NCBI RefSeq assembly: GCF_026163685.1
Contig: NZ_JAOXSR010000003.1
Location: forward strand, 248,001 to 312,000
Direction: 5' to 3'
Length of the DNA: 64,000 nt
Origin: Oerskovia flava
Lineage (GTDB): Bacteria; Actinomycetota; Actinomycetes; Actinomycetales; Cellulomonadaceae
Positions 27,201-35,446 of the stretch are shown here, piece after piece (position 1 is the stretch's first letter; the number at the start of each line of letters is the position of its first letter). The position numbers were made by a program, and so were the translations under genes. The notes under the pieces are model-generated. The model was not told the DNA's origin, made no database searches, and saw nothing but the letters and a program-made list of their open reading frames with translations.

Positions 27201-29670
27201 GCAGGGTGCTGGCAGCGGCGGCATCCACGAGCAGCGAGAGGCTCGTGACGTGCGCATGGGTCAGTGGGGCATGAGCAACCAGGTGTCCCACCACATCCCG
27301 TTCCTGTACGCGGCCGCGGGTGCGCCCGCCAAGATGCAGGAGAAGACCCGCGAGGTCCAGCGCCGCCTGTTCACGGGCAACGACCTCGGCCAGGGGTACC
27401 CGGGCGACGAGGACAACGGGGAGATGTCGGCGTGGTGGCTGTTCACCTCGCTCGGCCTCTACCCGGCGCAGGTCGGCTCCGACCAGTACGTCCTCACGTC
27501 GCCGCTGTTCGACAAGGCGACCGTCAAGCTCCCGGACGGCGACCTGGTCGTCAACGCGGCGGGCAACTCCCAGGAGAACGTCTACGTGCAGTCGCTCGAG
27601 GTGGACGGTGTGCCGCACACCTCGACGTCGATCAGCCAGGAGGCGCTCACGGGCGGGACGACGCTCGACTTCGTCATGGGCGCCGAGCCGTCCGCGTGGG
27701 GCACCGGCGAGGGTGACGCGCCGCCGTCCCTCACGGAGGGCGACGAGCCGCCGCACCCGGTGAGCGACGTCACGACGCCGGGACTCGGGACCCTGGCGAG
27801 CTCGGACGGCGCGGACGTCCGCGCGCTCGTGGACAACACGTCCCGCAGCGAGGCGGAGCTGGCCTCCGACGCGGTCCTCACCTGGACCGCCGCCGGCCTG
27901 CGACCCACCGTCACGAGCTACACGCTGACGTCGGGAGCGGACGGCGCGACGCCGTCGGCGTGGACCCTCGAGGGGTCGGTCGACGGTGAGTCCTGGACGA
28001 CGCTCGACGAGAGGTCCGACGAGGAGTTCCGCTGGGGCACGCAGACCCGGCCGTTCCTCCTCGCGGACCCGGGCGCCTACACCCGGTACCGCCTCGCGGT
28101 GACCGAGACGGCGGGCGAGGGCGCGCTGACGCTCGCCGAGGTCGAGCTGCTCGCCGACCCGACGGCGTCCGGCGCCACCGAGCTCACGCTCACCGCGGCG
28201 TCGGACCTCACGGCACGGACGGGAGCCGAGGTCGACGCGCGGTTCGCGACCCTGTCGGGGTCGGACGGCGACGTGGCCGACCTGGACGTGCAGGTCACGT
28301 TCGGTGACGGCAGCGACGCGGTCGCGGGCGAGCTCACCCCCGTACAGTTCGGCGGGTACGCGATCTCGGCACCGCACACGTGGACCGCACCCGGGGTCTA
28401 CCCGGTGACGGTCACCGTCACGGAGCCCGGTGACGACGGCGGCTCGGTCTCGGCCACGCTGCTCGTCGACGTCGAGCTCCTGCGCGCCGGCTCCCTCGAG
28501 GCGGCGTTCGACAGCCGGTGCATCGGCGAGGTCGGTGCCGGTGCGAGCTGCGACGGTGCGGGCGTGGCCTTCGACCGGGAACAGCTCGCGGAGGCCGGGT
28601 TCGTGCAGGGTGAGCGTGGCACGGTGCCGGGCACCGAGCTGCAGTTCGACGTGCCGGCCGTCGCGCCCGGTCAGCCGGACAACGCGCTCGGCGAGGGGCA
28701 GACCATCGACCTCGACGTGCCCGACGACGCCACGCAGCTGTCGGTGATCGGTACCGGCACGGAGAAGAACCAGGTCGCCGAGGGCCTGCTCACGTTCGAC
28801 GACGGCTCGACCGCGCCGATCGATCTGAGCTTCGGCGACTGGACGGGCGCGGCGAACGCCCCGCAGTTCGGGAACGTCCGGGTCGCGCTGACGGCCAACC
28901 GTCTCGCGGGCGGCAACCCGACGAGCCTGCCGGCCGCGATCTTCGCGACCGCACCGCTCGAGCTGCCCGAGGGCAAGCAGTTGGTCAGCCTGACCCTGCC
29001 CGAGCAGCCCGGGACGCTGGCCCAGGACGGTCGCATCCACGTGTTCGCGATCGCGCACGACGGCGCGCACACCGATCACGAGGCCCTCGCCGTCGAGGCG
29101 GCCGAGGCGCTCGAGGTCGAGGTCGGCGCGAGGATGGACGACGTGCTCGCGACCGTCACCGGTGGTCGCGCCGACGGGTACCGGGCCGCGATCACCTGGG
29201 GCGACGGGTCAGACGTCGTGCCCGGGACGGTGGGGGCCGCGGACGGCGAGGGCGCCGGGCAGGTGACCGGGGACCACGTCTACGACGCCCCTGGCGCCTA
29301 CACGGTGCACGTCGTCGTGGACGACGGGTGGACGAGCAGCGCGGTCTCGCTCCCGGTCACGGTGACCGAGGCGGAGCCGGCGCTCGCCGTCGAGGTCACG
29401 GCGCGCGCCCAGTGCCTGGGGTCGAAGGTCCACCTCGGGGTCCGGGCGCAGAACCTGGACGACGTGCCGCTGCGGATCGAGATCGTGACACCGTACGGTC
29501 AGAAGATCTATGCGGACGTCGCTCCGGGCAAGAACGGGTACCAGGCCTTCAACACCCGGGCGGCGTCGATCGAGGCCGGGACGGCGACGGTCGTCGCGAC
29601 GGCGACGGTCGACGGGGAAGAGATCACCCGGGAGATCGAGGTCGCCTACGAGGCCGTGAGCTGCGGGTAG
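24238..29670 (+). CDS. Secreted multidomain GH92 alpha-mannosidase
   Basis: This is the largest secreted enzyme here, 1810 residues. A signal peptide ends near ASAAPGD. An F5/8-type-C-like domain (about residues 90-225) precedes a jelly-roll part. The GH92 domain follows, recognised by NIPATAVPNGFNFW, SPWMGDRNQLAFLPADG and GDEDNGEMSAWWLFTSLGL, the last matching the catalytic aspartate signature. Then come another discoidin-like domain, a PKD-like domain (VTFGDGSDAVAGELTPVQFG), the module shared with the first GH92, a second PKD-like domain and the two-cysteine C-terminal module. ATG at 24238 is preceded by GGAG at 11 bases. The gene is followed by a 32-base palindromic terminator. Confidence 0.9.
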   Translation: MSPERFPRGPARTRSHPRRLTRTPLALALATALVTPLALTATAGPASAAPGDLATGFEQGDLAPLGSTVAERPAGTPWQENVTGDASLLPGSVLGSLEAVTASAQNLPNEGAANLADGNPGTKWLAFAATGWVAYEFSEPVTVSAYSLSSANDAAPRDPAAWQLQGSVDGSTWTTVDERSGEAFEGRLQTRVFELDEPVETAYTHYRLTITANVSGSILQLGDWDLSADLDAEPVASPMVTTVGSGPASVSWTNKTNVGLTGVRSLRYAGSHLDDGAAHATNVLLDDVEVQVGPETRLSYGIFPEFLDDLQYPSTHTAVDLRFTDGTYLSDLGARDVYGTDASPRGQGEGKILYADQWNSVRVDVGAVAEGKTVDQVLLGYDNPGGDASTRFAGWLDDVALTAEPETIDDSSRTHFVDTRRGTFSSGSFSRGNNIPATAVPNGFNFWVPMTNASSQSWLYEYQKGNDAQNRPVLQGLGISHEPSPWMGDRNQLAFLPADGASATPSATLSARGLSFDHADETAQPDYYGVTFTNGIELEVAPSDHGAVLRFTYETDAGQVLVDRVAGDANVTLDPETGELTGWVDNGSGLSAGRSRMFVAGTFDRSPTATGDAAGNRTGARYATFDTSSERSVELRVATSFISLEQARANRDLEVTGRSFDDVRADAQAAWNDRLAVIDVEGASEDQLVTLYSNLYRLNLYPNSQFENVGTADAPEYAYASPVAPRSGSATATETNAEIVEGKIYVNNGFWDTYRTAWPAYSLLYPELASELVDGFVQHYRDGGWIARWSSPGYADLMTGTSSDVSFADAYVKGSLPTDVALEAYDAALKNATVLPPNNAVGRKGLDRSIFLGFTESGTHESPSWGLEGFINDFGIGNMAAALAEDPETPADRRAQLAEEAQYFLERATHFTELFDPEVDFFQQRRADGSFVLSPEQYDPEDWGNGYTETNGWNFAFHAPQDGQGLANLYGGKAGLEEKLDEFFSTPEQGAGSGGIHEQREARDVRMGQWGMSNQVSHHIPFLYAAAGAPAKMQEKTREVQRRLFTGNDLGQGYPGDEDNGEMSAWWLFTSLGLYPAQVGSDQYVLTSPLFDKATVKLPDGDLVVNAAGNSQENVYVQSLEVDGVPHTSTSISQEALTGGTTLDFVMGAEPSAWGTGEGDAPPSLTEGDEPPHPVSDVTTPGLGTLASSDGADVRALVDNTSRSEAELASDAVLTWTAAGLRPTVTSYTLTSGADGATPSAWTLEGSVDGESWTTLDERSDEEFRWGTQTRPFLLADPGAYTRYRLAVTETAGEGALTLAEVELLADPTASGATELTLTAASDLTARTGAEVDARFATLSGSDGDVADLDVQVTFGDGSDAVAGELTPVQFGGYAISAPHTWTAPGVYPVTVTVTEPGDDGGSVSATLLVDVELLRAGSLEAAFDSRCIGEVGAGASCDGAGVAFDREQLAEAGFVQGERGTVPGTELQFDVPAVAPGQPDNALGEGQTIDLDVPDDATQLSVIGTGTEKNQVAEGLLTFDDGSTAPIDLSFGDWTGAANAPQFGNVRVALTANRLAGGNPTSLPAAIFATAPLELPEGKQLVSLTLPEQPGTLAQDGRIHVFAIAHDGAHTDHEALAVEAAEALEVEVGARMDDVLATVTGGRADGYRAAITWGDGSDVVPGTVGAADGEGAGQVTGDHVYDAPGAYTVHVVVDDGWTSSAVSLPVTVTEAEPALAVEVTARAQCLGSKVHLGVRAQNLDDVPLRIEIVTPYGQKIYADVAPGKNGYQAFNTRAASIEAGTATVVATATVDGEEITREIEVAYEAVSCG

Positions 29671-29678
29671 CAGGATCC

Positions 29679-29710
29679 CGCCCCCGGGGGCCGTACGGCC
29701 CCCGGGGGCG
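29679..29710. terminator. 32-base perfect palindrome after the large GH92
   Basis: A perfect palindrome of 32 bases made almost entirely of G and C (left half CGCCCCCGGGGGCCGT) starts eight bases after the GH92 stop. It should form a very stable hairpin and act as terminator before the AGE-family gene, although no T run follows. Confidence 0.75.
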
Positions 29711-29779
29711 CACCCCGGCAGGATGACGAACAGCACGATCAGCAGGAACATGGAGAGCACGAGTGAAGGACGAGGCACG

Positions 29780-31000
29780 ATGACGGTCAGCGACGCACGC
29801 TCCCCCCTGGCGCGGTGGCGCCGGGAACAGCTCCGGTCCCTCCTCGAGTTCGGGGCCGCGTCGCTCCGGCCCGACGGCGCCGCGCAGTGGCTCGACGACG
29901 ACGGCGCCCCGGACACCACCCGGCCCGTGTCCACCTGGATCACCGCGCGCATGGCGCACATGTACGCCGTCGGCGACCTGCTCGGCGTCCCCGGCGCGGG
30001 GGCGCGTGCCGACCTTGCGCTGCGCGGGCTGCGTGTGGCGCTGGCCGACCACGACGCGGGGGGCTGGCTCTCCGCGGTGGGACCGGGCGAGGACGTCGAC
30101 GGGACCAAGAGCGCCTACGCGCACGCGTTCGTGGTGCTCGCCGCGGCGTCGGGCACGATCGCCGGCCGGCCGGGTGCGGTCGAGCTGCTCGACGAGGCGC
30201 TGCGGACGCTCGACGAGCGCTTCTGGGAGGCCGGGCCGCGGCTGCACGCCGACGAGTGGGACCGGGCGTGGACCCATCTCGACGACTACCGCGGGGTGAA
30301 CGCCAACATGCACTCGGTCGAGGCGCTGCTCGCGGCGCACGACGCGACCGGGTCGACGGTGTGGCTCGAGCGTGCCGCGTCCGTCAGCGACCGGGTGATC
30401 GCCTGGGCCGAGAGCAACGACTGGCGGATCCCGGAGCACTTCGACGCCGACTGGCAGCCCTTGCCCGAGTTCAACGCCGACCGGCCCCGCGACCAGTTCA
30501 AGCCGTACGGCTCGACCCCCGGGCACGGTCTGGAGTGGGCTCGCCTGATCCTCCAGGTGGACGTCGCGGGCGGGACGCCCGGTCTCCGGACCGCCGCGGC
30601 GGTCGCGCTCTTCGACCGCGCGGTCGCGGACGGCTGGGACACCGACGGCGGTGGGTTCGTCTACACGGTCGACTGGTCGGGCACGCCGGTGGAGCCGCGC
30701 AGGTTCCACTGGGTCGCGGCCGAGGCCGTGGCGACGGCGGACGTGCTCGGTCGTGTCACGGGGGACGCCCGGTACGCCGAGCTCGCGGACGGCTGGTGGA
30801 CCTGGATCCGGGAGAACCTCGACGACCCCGAGCGGGGTTCGTGGCACCACGAGCTGGACGTCGACAACCAGCCGTCCGGACTGACGTGGGTGGGCAAGCC
30901 GGACATCTACCATGCGGCCCAGGCCGTCCTCCTGCCGGACCTCCCGCTCGCCGGGTCGTTCGCGGGCGCGGCCCGCACGGTCGGCCCGCTCTTCGCCTGA
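29780..31000 (+). CDS. AGE-family sugar isomerase/epimerase, probable D-mannose isomerase
   Basis: This 406-residue alpha/alpha-barrel enzyme belongs to the N-acylglucosamine 2-epimerase superfamily. VSTWITARMAHMYAVGDLLG, KSAYAHAFVVLAAASG and RGVNANMHSVEALLAAHD are the conserved helices of the YihS/mannose isomerase branch, including the His residues of the active site. The length suits that branch. It would turn mannose into fructose inside the cell, a natural step after the mannosidases upstream. ATG at 29780 has GAGG four bases before; an upstream ATG at 29723 adds 19 non-conserved residues. A different aldose substrate cannot be ruled out. Confidence 0.8.
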   Translation: MTVSDARSPLARWRREQLRSLLEFGAASLRPDGAAQWLDDDGAPDTTRPVSTWITARMAHMYAVGDLLGVPGAGARADLALRGLRVALADHDAGGWLSAVGPGEDVDGTKSAYAHAFVVLAAASGTIAGRPGAVELLDEALRTLDERFWEAGPRLHADEWDRAWTHLDDYRGVNANMHSVEALLAAHDATGSTVWLERAASVSDRVIAWAESNDWRIPEHFDADWQPLPEFNADRPRDQFKPYGSTPGHGLEWARLILQVDVAGGTPGLRTAAAVALFDRAVADGWDTDGGGFVYTVDWSGTPVEPRRFHWVAAEAVATADVLGRVTGDARYAELADGWWTWIRENLDDPERGSWHHELDVDNQPSGLTWVGKPDIYHAAQAVLLPDLPLAGSFAGAARTVGPLFA

Positions 31001-31007
31001 CCCGCTC

Positions 31008-31108
31008 GAGGTAGAACCCCAGCCCGCGAGATAGAACCACCGTCCGCGAGGTAGAACGCCAGTGCCGTGCGAAGGATCCTTCGCACGGCACTGGCGTTCT
31101 ACCTCGCG
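31008..31108. repeat. GAGGTAGAAC palindromic element, copy 2
   Basis: Three related units follow one another: GAGGTAGAACCCCAG (31008-31022), GAGATAGAACCACCG (31028-31042) and a perfect 64-base palindrome (31045-31108, centre GGATCC) whose arms begin CGCGAGGTAGAACGCC. The element lies between two convergent genes and its right arm includes the stop codon of the modBC-like gene. A bidirectional terminator function is likely. The same unit occurs at 10962-11022. Confidence 0.8.
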
Positions 31109-33168
31109 TGCAGGCGCACCTCGGCGGCCTTGACGACGAACCACGTGCGCTCGCCCGGCACGAGCCGGAGCTCGGCGGCGGCGCGCGGGGTGAGGTCGGC
31201 GGCGAGGTGCGGGGAGCGCTCGCCCGCACCCTCGACCCTGCCCCACACGCGCAGCAGCGGTCCGTGCGGCTCGATGCTCGTCACGACGACGGGGTAGGCG
31301 TTGCGCGGGCTGCCCTCCGGCGTCGCGCGGTGCACTCCGACCGCCCGCGGCTCGAACACGGCCACGGCCCGGGTGCCCGGGTGCACCTGCTCGTCCGTGG
31401 TGCCCACGACCCCGATGCCCGTCCCGTCGACCGTGAGCGACACCTCGTGCCCGACGGCGCCCCCGTCAGCAGGTCCGTCAGACCCGGCCGGGCCAACCGG
31501 CGCCGTCACCCGCTCCACAGCCCCGGCCAGCAGGTTCACCCCGGCGAGGCGCGCCGCGAACCGAGACCGCGGGCGCGTCACGACCTCGGTGGCGGGGCCG
31601 TCCTCGACGACCTTCCCGTGCTCCAGCACGACGGCGCGGTCCGCCAGGACGAGCACGTCCAGGAGGTCGTGGGTCACGAGCAGCGTCGTGCGTGGTCGTG
31701 CGCGCTGCGCGTCGTGCAGGACGGCGCGCACGTGCTGGGCGACGCCGACGTCGAGCGAGGCGAGGGGTTCGTCGAGCAGGAGGACGCGCGGGTCGGTCGC
31801 GAGGGCGCGGGCGATCGACACACGTTGTGCCTGCCCGCCGGACAGCGCCCGCACCGAGCGGTCGGCCAGGGCGCTCGCCCCGACCCGGGCGAGAGACGCG
31901 AGGGCGGTGACCTGCGCCTCGCCGCGTGTCCCTCCGTGCGCCCGTGGCCCGAAGCCGACGTTGGCGGCGACCGACAGATGCTCGAACAGCAGCGGTCGCT
32001 GGCTGAGCCAGGCCGTCCGGCGGCGGCGCGGCGGCTCGTGCGTGAGATCGCCACCGTCCACGGTGACGTGCACGTCCCGGCTGCTGCCCGGCGTGACGAG
32101 ACCGGCGACGACCTCGAGCAGGGTCGACTTGCCGGCGCCGTTCTCCCCGAGGATCGCGACGACCTCTCCCGGCGCGAACGTGACGTCGACGTCGAGCCCG
32201 CGCTCCGGGACGGACGCCCGCACCCGGAGGGCGGCCGGCGGGACCGGCACCGACGCGGGGCCGCCGGTTGGGGACGGGGCGTCGTGAGGTGCGCCGGGCG
32301 GCGAGGCGCCGTCGTCGAGCCCGAGGTCCGGAGTCCCTGGGCGCTGCGAGGCCGGGCCTCTCGGTGCCGTCGGGCTCCCGTGGACGCGCGGCCCGTGCAC
32401 GGCCGCGGTGATGACGACGGCCACGACCACCAGCACGAACGACAGCGCGACGGCGGCGTCGGGGTCGGCGCTGCGCTGGAGGTAGATCTCGAGCGGCAGG
32501 GTCTGCGTCACGCCCTGCAGGGCGCCGGCGAAGGTGATCGTCGCGCCGAACTCGCCGAGCGCGCGGGCGAACGCGAGGACCGCGCCGGCCAGCAGCGCGG
32601 GGAGCACCCGGGGGAGCGTGACGCGACGCAGCACGGTCGTCGGGCTCGCCCCGAGCGTGGCGGCGACGTCCTCGAACCGGGTGTCCTGCGTGCGCAGCGC
32701 GCCCTCGACGCTCAGCACGAGGAACGGCAGCGCGACGAAGGTCTGGGCCATGACGACGGCGGTCGTGGTGAACGCGATCTCGATCCCGAGGACCTCGAGG
32801 TGCTGGCCGATGAGCCCGCGGCGTCCGAACGTGTAGAGCAGCGCGATGCCGCCGACCACGGGCGGCAGCACCAGCGGCAGCAGCACGAGGGCGCGCGCGA
32901 CCCGCTGCCCGGGGAAGGTGGTGCGCGCGAGGACGAGCGCCATGGGGGTGCCGAGGAGCACGCAGCACACGGTGGCGGCGAGGGACGTCCGCAGGGACAG
33001 CCCGAGGGCGTCGACGGCGGTCGGCGAGGTGACGAGGGCCCAGAGCCCGCCCTGGCCGTCCGGTCCCGGCGTGAGCTCGGTGCGGGCGACCATCGCGACG
33101 AGCGGGACGACGACGAACAGCGCCCCCATCACTGCCGGGACGAGGAGCCAGCGGGGGAGCGAGCGCAT
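31099..33168 (-). CDS. modBC: Fused molybdate ABC transporter permease-ATPase (ModB-ModC)
   Basis: A single 689-residue chain contains the molybdate permease (residues about 1-250, five to six helices, docking loop [20 protein letters not shown]) and, after a 60-residue Pro/Gly-rich linker, the ATPase. ATPase motifs are GENGAGKST (Walker A), [10 protein letters not shown] (signature) and [12 protein letters not shown] (Walker B). The last part has TOBE-like molybdate-binding sequence ([20 protein letters not shown]). The ATG at 33168 has GGAGGGG seven bases upstream. It follows modA. The last codons lie inside a long palindrome. Confidence 0.9.
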   Translation of the reverse strand: MRSLPRWLLVPAVMGALFVVVPLVAMVARTELTPGPDGQGGLWALVTSPTAVDALGLSLRTSLAATVCCVLLGTPMALVLARTTFPGQRVARALVLLPLVLPPVVGGIALLYTFGRRGLIGQHLEVLGIEIAFTTTAVVMAQTFVALPFLVLSVEGALRTQDTRFEDVAATLGASPTTVLRRVTLPRVLPALLAGAVLAFARALGEFGATITFAGALQGVTQTLPLEIYLQRSADPDAAVALSFVLVVVAVVITAAVHGPRVHGSPTAPRGPASQRPGTPDLGLDDGASPPGAPHDAPSPTGGPASVPVPPAALRVRASVPERGLDVDVTFAPGEVVAILGENGAGKSTLLEVVAGLVTPGSSRDVHVTVDGGDLTHEPPRRRRTAWLSQRPLLFEHLSVAANVGFGPRAHGGTRGEAQVTALASLARVGASALADRSVRALSGGQAQRVSIARALATDPRVLLLDEPLASLDVGVAQHVRAVLHDAQRARPRTTLLVTHDLLDVLVLADRAVVLEHGKVVEDGPATEVVTRPRSRFAARLAGVNLLAGAVERVTAPVGPAGSDGPADGGAVGHEVSLTVDGTGIGVVGTTDEQVHPGTRAVAVFEPRAVGVHRATPEGSPRNAYPVVVTSIEPHGPLLRVWGRVEGAGERSPHLAADLTPRAAAELRLVPGERTWFVVKAAEVRLHAR

Positions 33169-33193
33169 CAGGGCGCCCCTCCGCGCGACGGCG

Positions 33194-34012
33194 TCACGGG
33201 ACACCGAACCCGGCATCGGTCAGCGCCGCACGGCCCGCTGCGCCGGTCACGTGGTCGATCCACGCCTCGGCGAGGGCGGACTGCTCCGGCCCCGCCGTCG
33301 TCGCCGACGCGACGACGGCGATCGGGTAGGTGTTGACCGTCGCGCCGGTCTCGGGTAGGTCGACGACCTGGACGTCGTCCCCGGCGAGCGCCGCGTCCGT
33401 GACGTAGACGAGCCCGGCGTCGGCCTCGCCCAGCGTGACCTTCCCGAGCACGTCGGTGACGCTCGCTTCCTCGCTCACCCGGTGGATCGTCACCCCGGCG
33501 GCGTCGGCGACCTGGTCGGCCGCCGCTCCGCACGGGACCACGGGGGCGCAGACGACGACCTGCACGTCGGGGCGTGCGAGGTCCGCGAAGGTCTCGACAC
33601 CGGCGGGGTTGCCGGGCGGCGTGACGATCGTCAGCGTGTTCGTCGCGAAGGCGACCGGGTCGCTCGCGTCGCCGGCCTCGACGACGCGCTCCATGGTCCG
33701 CTCGTCGGCGGACGCGAAGACGTCCGCGGGCGCGCCGGCGAGGATCTGGTCGCCGAGGTCGGCCGAGCCGGCGAACGACAGCGCCACGGCGGCGTCGGGG
33801 TGGTCGGCCTCGAAGCTCTCCGCGAGGTCGGTGAACACCGTTCGCAGCGACGCGGCGGCGAGCACGGTGAGGGTGCGCTCGGCGGCAGGTGGTGGGTCCT
33901 CGACCCGGGTGCTCGACGACGTCCCGCACGCGGCGAGCGCTGCACCGAGGGCGACGGCGAGGGCCGCCCGACCGGCGGTGGTGGCGCGCGGGGGCGTCGC
34001 GCGGCAGGTCAT
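33194..34012 (-). CDS. modA: Molybdate-binding lipoprotein
   Basis: This 272-residue binding protein captures molybdate or tungstate outside the cell. A lipobox (ALAACGTS) follows the signal peptide. [20 protein letters not shown] is the conserved ModA opening with the Ser ligands, and [25 protein letters not shown] holds the second oxyanion-binding part. The ATG overlaps the stop of the TOBE regulator by four bases, and modBC begins 25 bases after its stop, so all three form one operon. Confidence 0.92.
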   Translation of the reverse strand: MTCRATPPRATTAGRAALAVALGAALAACGTSSSTRVEDPPPAAERTLTVLAAASLRTVFTDLAESFEADHPDAAVALSFAGSADLGDQILAGAPADVFASADERTMERVVEAGDASDPVAFATNTLTIVTPPGNPAGVETFADLARPDVQVVVCAPVVPCGAAADQVADAAGVTIHRVSEEASVTDVLGKVTLGEADAGLVYVTDAALAGDDVQVVDLPETGATVNTYPIAVVASATTAGPEQSALAEAWIDHVTGAAGRAALTDAGFGVP

Positions 34013-34413
34013 GCGGCGCCGCCAGGGGTCTCGACGATGACCGTCGTGGACTTCACGACGGCGACGGCCAGGCTGCCGGGTTCGAGCCGCAGCTCGTGCA
34101 CGGCCTCGGTGCTCATGAGGGACACGACCCGCTGGCCGCCGCACAGCATCTCGACCTGCGACATCACCTGGTCGCTCACGACGTGGGTGACGATCCCGAC
34201 GAACCGGTTGCGGGCCGACCGCGCGACGTCCGACGGGTCGGGTACCGGGTTCGCCTGCGCGACGGCGAACGCGGCGAGCCGGGCGCCGTCGACGACCTGA
34301 CGTCCGGCGTCGTCCTTCTCGGCGTCGAGCTCACCGGCGTCGACCCAGCGGCGGACGGTGTCGTCGCTCACGCCGAGCAGCGAAGCGGCGTCGCGGATCC
34401 GATAGTGCGGCAT
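34009..34413 (-). CDS. HTH-TOBE molybdate-responsive regulator
   Basis: This 134-residue protein joins a MerR/excisionase-type HTH (MPHYRIRDAASLLGVSDDTV, then RRWVDAGEL) with one TOBE molybdate-binding domain (RNRFVGIVTHVVSDQVMSQVEM). It is an actinobacterial alternative to ModE and heads the modA-modBC operon, probably repressing it when molybdate is plentiful. The ATG at 34413 follows a good -10 at leaderless distance. Confidence 0.85.
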   Translation of the reverse strand: MPHYRIRDAASLLGVSDDTVRRWVDAGELDAEKDDAGRQVVDGARLAAFAVAQANPVPDPSDVARSARNRFVGIVTHVVSDQVMSQVEMLCGGQRVVSLMSTEAVHELRLEPGSLAVAVVKSTTVIVETPGGAA

Positions 34414-34420
34414 GATCGGA

Positions 34421-34471
34421 ACGCTAGACCCGCAGATGCGGAGCAGCAAGGCGGGAGAGGGCAAATCTGCG
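34421..34471 (-). promoter_or_regulatory. Leaderless promoter and inverted repeat of the molybdate operon
   Basis: On the minus strand TTGCTG (34444-34449) and TAGCGT (34421-34426) are 17 bases apart, and the -10 ends seven bases before the ATG, so the transcript should start at the start codon. CGCAGAT (34431-34437) and ATCTGCG (34465-34471) form an inverted repeat around the -35 region, a candidate operator for the encoded regulator. Confidence 0.5.
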
Positions 34472-34530
34472 GAGCGCCGAGATGGCTCCGGCGGACGGGT
34501 GGTGGGGTCGCGGCGCGCGCCGCCCGTGGC

Positions 34531-35364
34531 TCAGGCCAGCTGCGGCAGGAGGTGCGCGAGGAGCTGGGCGGGGGCGTCGAGCGGGCTGAGGTGCCCGGCG
34601 TCCTCGAGCCACGTGAGCGTGGCATGCGGGATGCGCGACTGCAGGAGCTCGGCCAGGTGCGGCGGCAGCCAGGTGTCCTCGCGGCCCCACAGGATCGTCA
34701 CGGGCACGGTGAGGTCGGCCAGGAGGTCCTGGATCTCGTCGGTCGAGGACTGGAGCGCCTGGGCGTACTGCCGGTAGTAGGCCGCCTGGCCCTGCGGTCC
34801 GCGCCAGGGTGCGAGCAGCGCGTCGAGCGTGGCCTCGCTGAGCCCGCGGTGGCTCGCGCTGCGGGTGTGGCTGGCGACGAGCGCCTCGTGCGCCGAGGCG
34901 GGCAGACGGCCGAACGTCTCGGGTGCGTCGCGCAGGACGGTGAAGAAGCCGGTACCCCAGTCGCCGACGCTCACCGCGTCGACGAGGGCCAGGTGCCGGT
35001 ACGTCGCGCCGTGCAGGAGCGTGGCCCGGAGCGCGACGGTCCCGCCGACGTCGTGCGCGACGACGTCGGGCGCCGCCAGCCCCCAGTGCTCCAGCAGACC
35101 CGCGAAGATGCCGGCCTGCGTGGCGAGGCTGACGTCCTGGCCCGCGCGCTGCTCGGAGCGCCCGAACCCGGGCATGTCCCACACGTAGACCCGGTGCGTG
35201 CGCGCGAGGGCACGGCCGACGTCGGACCAGATGAGGGACGAGAACGGGGTGCCGTGCAGGAGGACGACGGGCGGACCGTCGCCGAACGCCGCCCACCGGA
35301 CGTCGCCCTGCGGCGTGCGGTGGGTGTGGGGGAGGTCCCAGGTAGGGGTCATGGTGCTCGTCAT
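34531..35364 (-). CDS. Alpha/beta hydrolase (epoxide hydrolase/dehalogenase-like)
   Basis: This 277-residue alpha/beta hydrolase has the oxyanion motif LLHGTP near residue 35 and the nucleophile elbow VVAHDVGGTVAL, in which the nucleophile is Asp instead of Ser. Asp at this place is typical of epoxide hydrolases and haloalkane or haloacetate dehalogenases. The acid is likely in TILWGREDTWLPP and the base His in EDAGHLSPL. The substrate is unknown. It diverges from the CGNR regulator across an inverted repeat, which suggests control by it. Two nearby ATGs exist; the outer one is used. Confidence 0.82.
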   Translation of the reverse strand: MTSTMTPTWDLPHTHRTPQGDVRWAAFGDGPPVVLLHGTPFSSLIWSDVGRALARTHRVYVWDMPGFGRSEQRAGQDVSLATQAGIFAGLLEHWGLAAPDVVAHDVGGTVALRATLLHGATYRHLALVDAVSVGDWGTGFFTVLRDAPETFGRLPASAHEALVASHTRSASHRGLSEATLDALLAPWRGPQGQAAYYRQYAQALQSSTDEIQDLLADLTVPVTILWGREDTWLPPHLAELLQSRIPHATLTWLEDAGHLSPLDAPAQLLAHLLPQLA

Positions 35365-35400
35365 GGTGCTCGGCTCTCGTCGTGGTGCCGCGTGAACGCG

Positions 35401-35440
35401 GTTACCGGCTTACGGCTCATGTCGGTAACGACGGTAGCAT
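35401..35440. promoter_or_regulatory. Inverted repeat and -10 between hydrolase and CGNR genes
   Basis: GTTACCG (35401-35407) and CGGTAAC (35423-35429) form an inverted repeat in the 82-base divergent region. TAGCAT (35435-35440) lies six bases before the CGNR ATG, fitting a leaderless promoter. The repeat may be the operator of the CGNR protein. Confidence 0.45.
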
Positions 35441-35446
35441 GGGGTC

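Noticed and set aside
18868-29079. An open minus-strand frame of about 3400 codons running from the discoidin protein gene through the antisense of LacI and GH92
   Set aside because: It is an artefact of high GC codon bias. The true gene starts at 22824; upstream of it the frame is antisense to two well-supported plus-strand genes and its translation is Arg/Ala-rich without domains.
33169-33216. Upstream in-frame start for modBC adding 16 residues
   Set aside because: The ATG at 33168 has an optimal Shine-Dalgarno and the extension would overlap the end of modA without similarity to permease N-termini.
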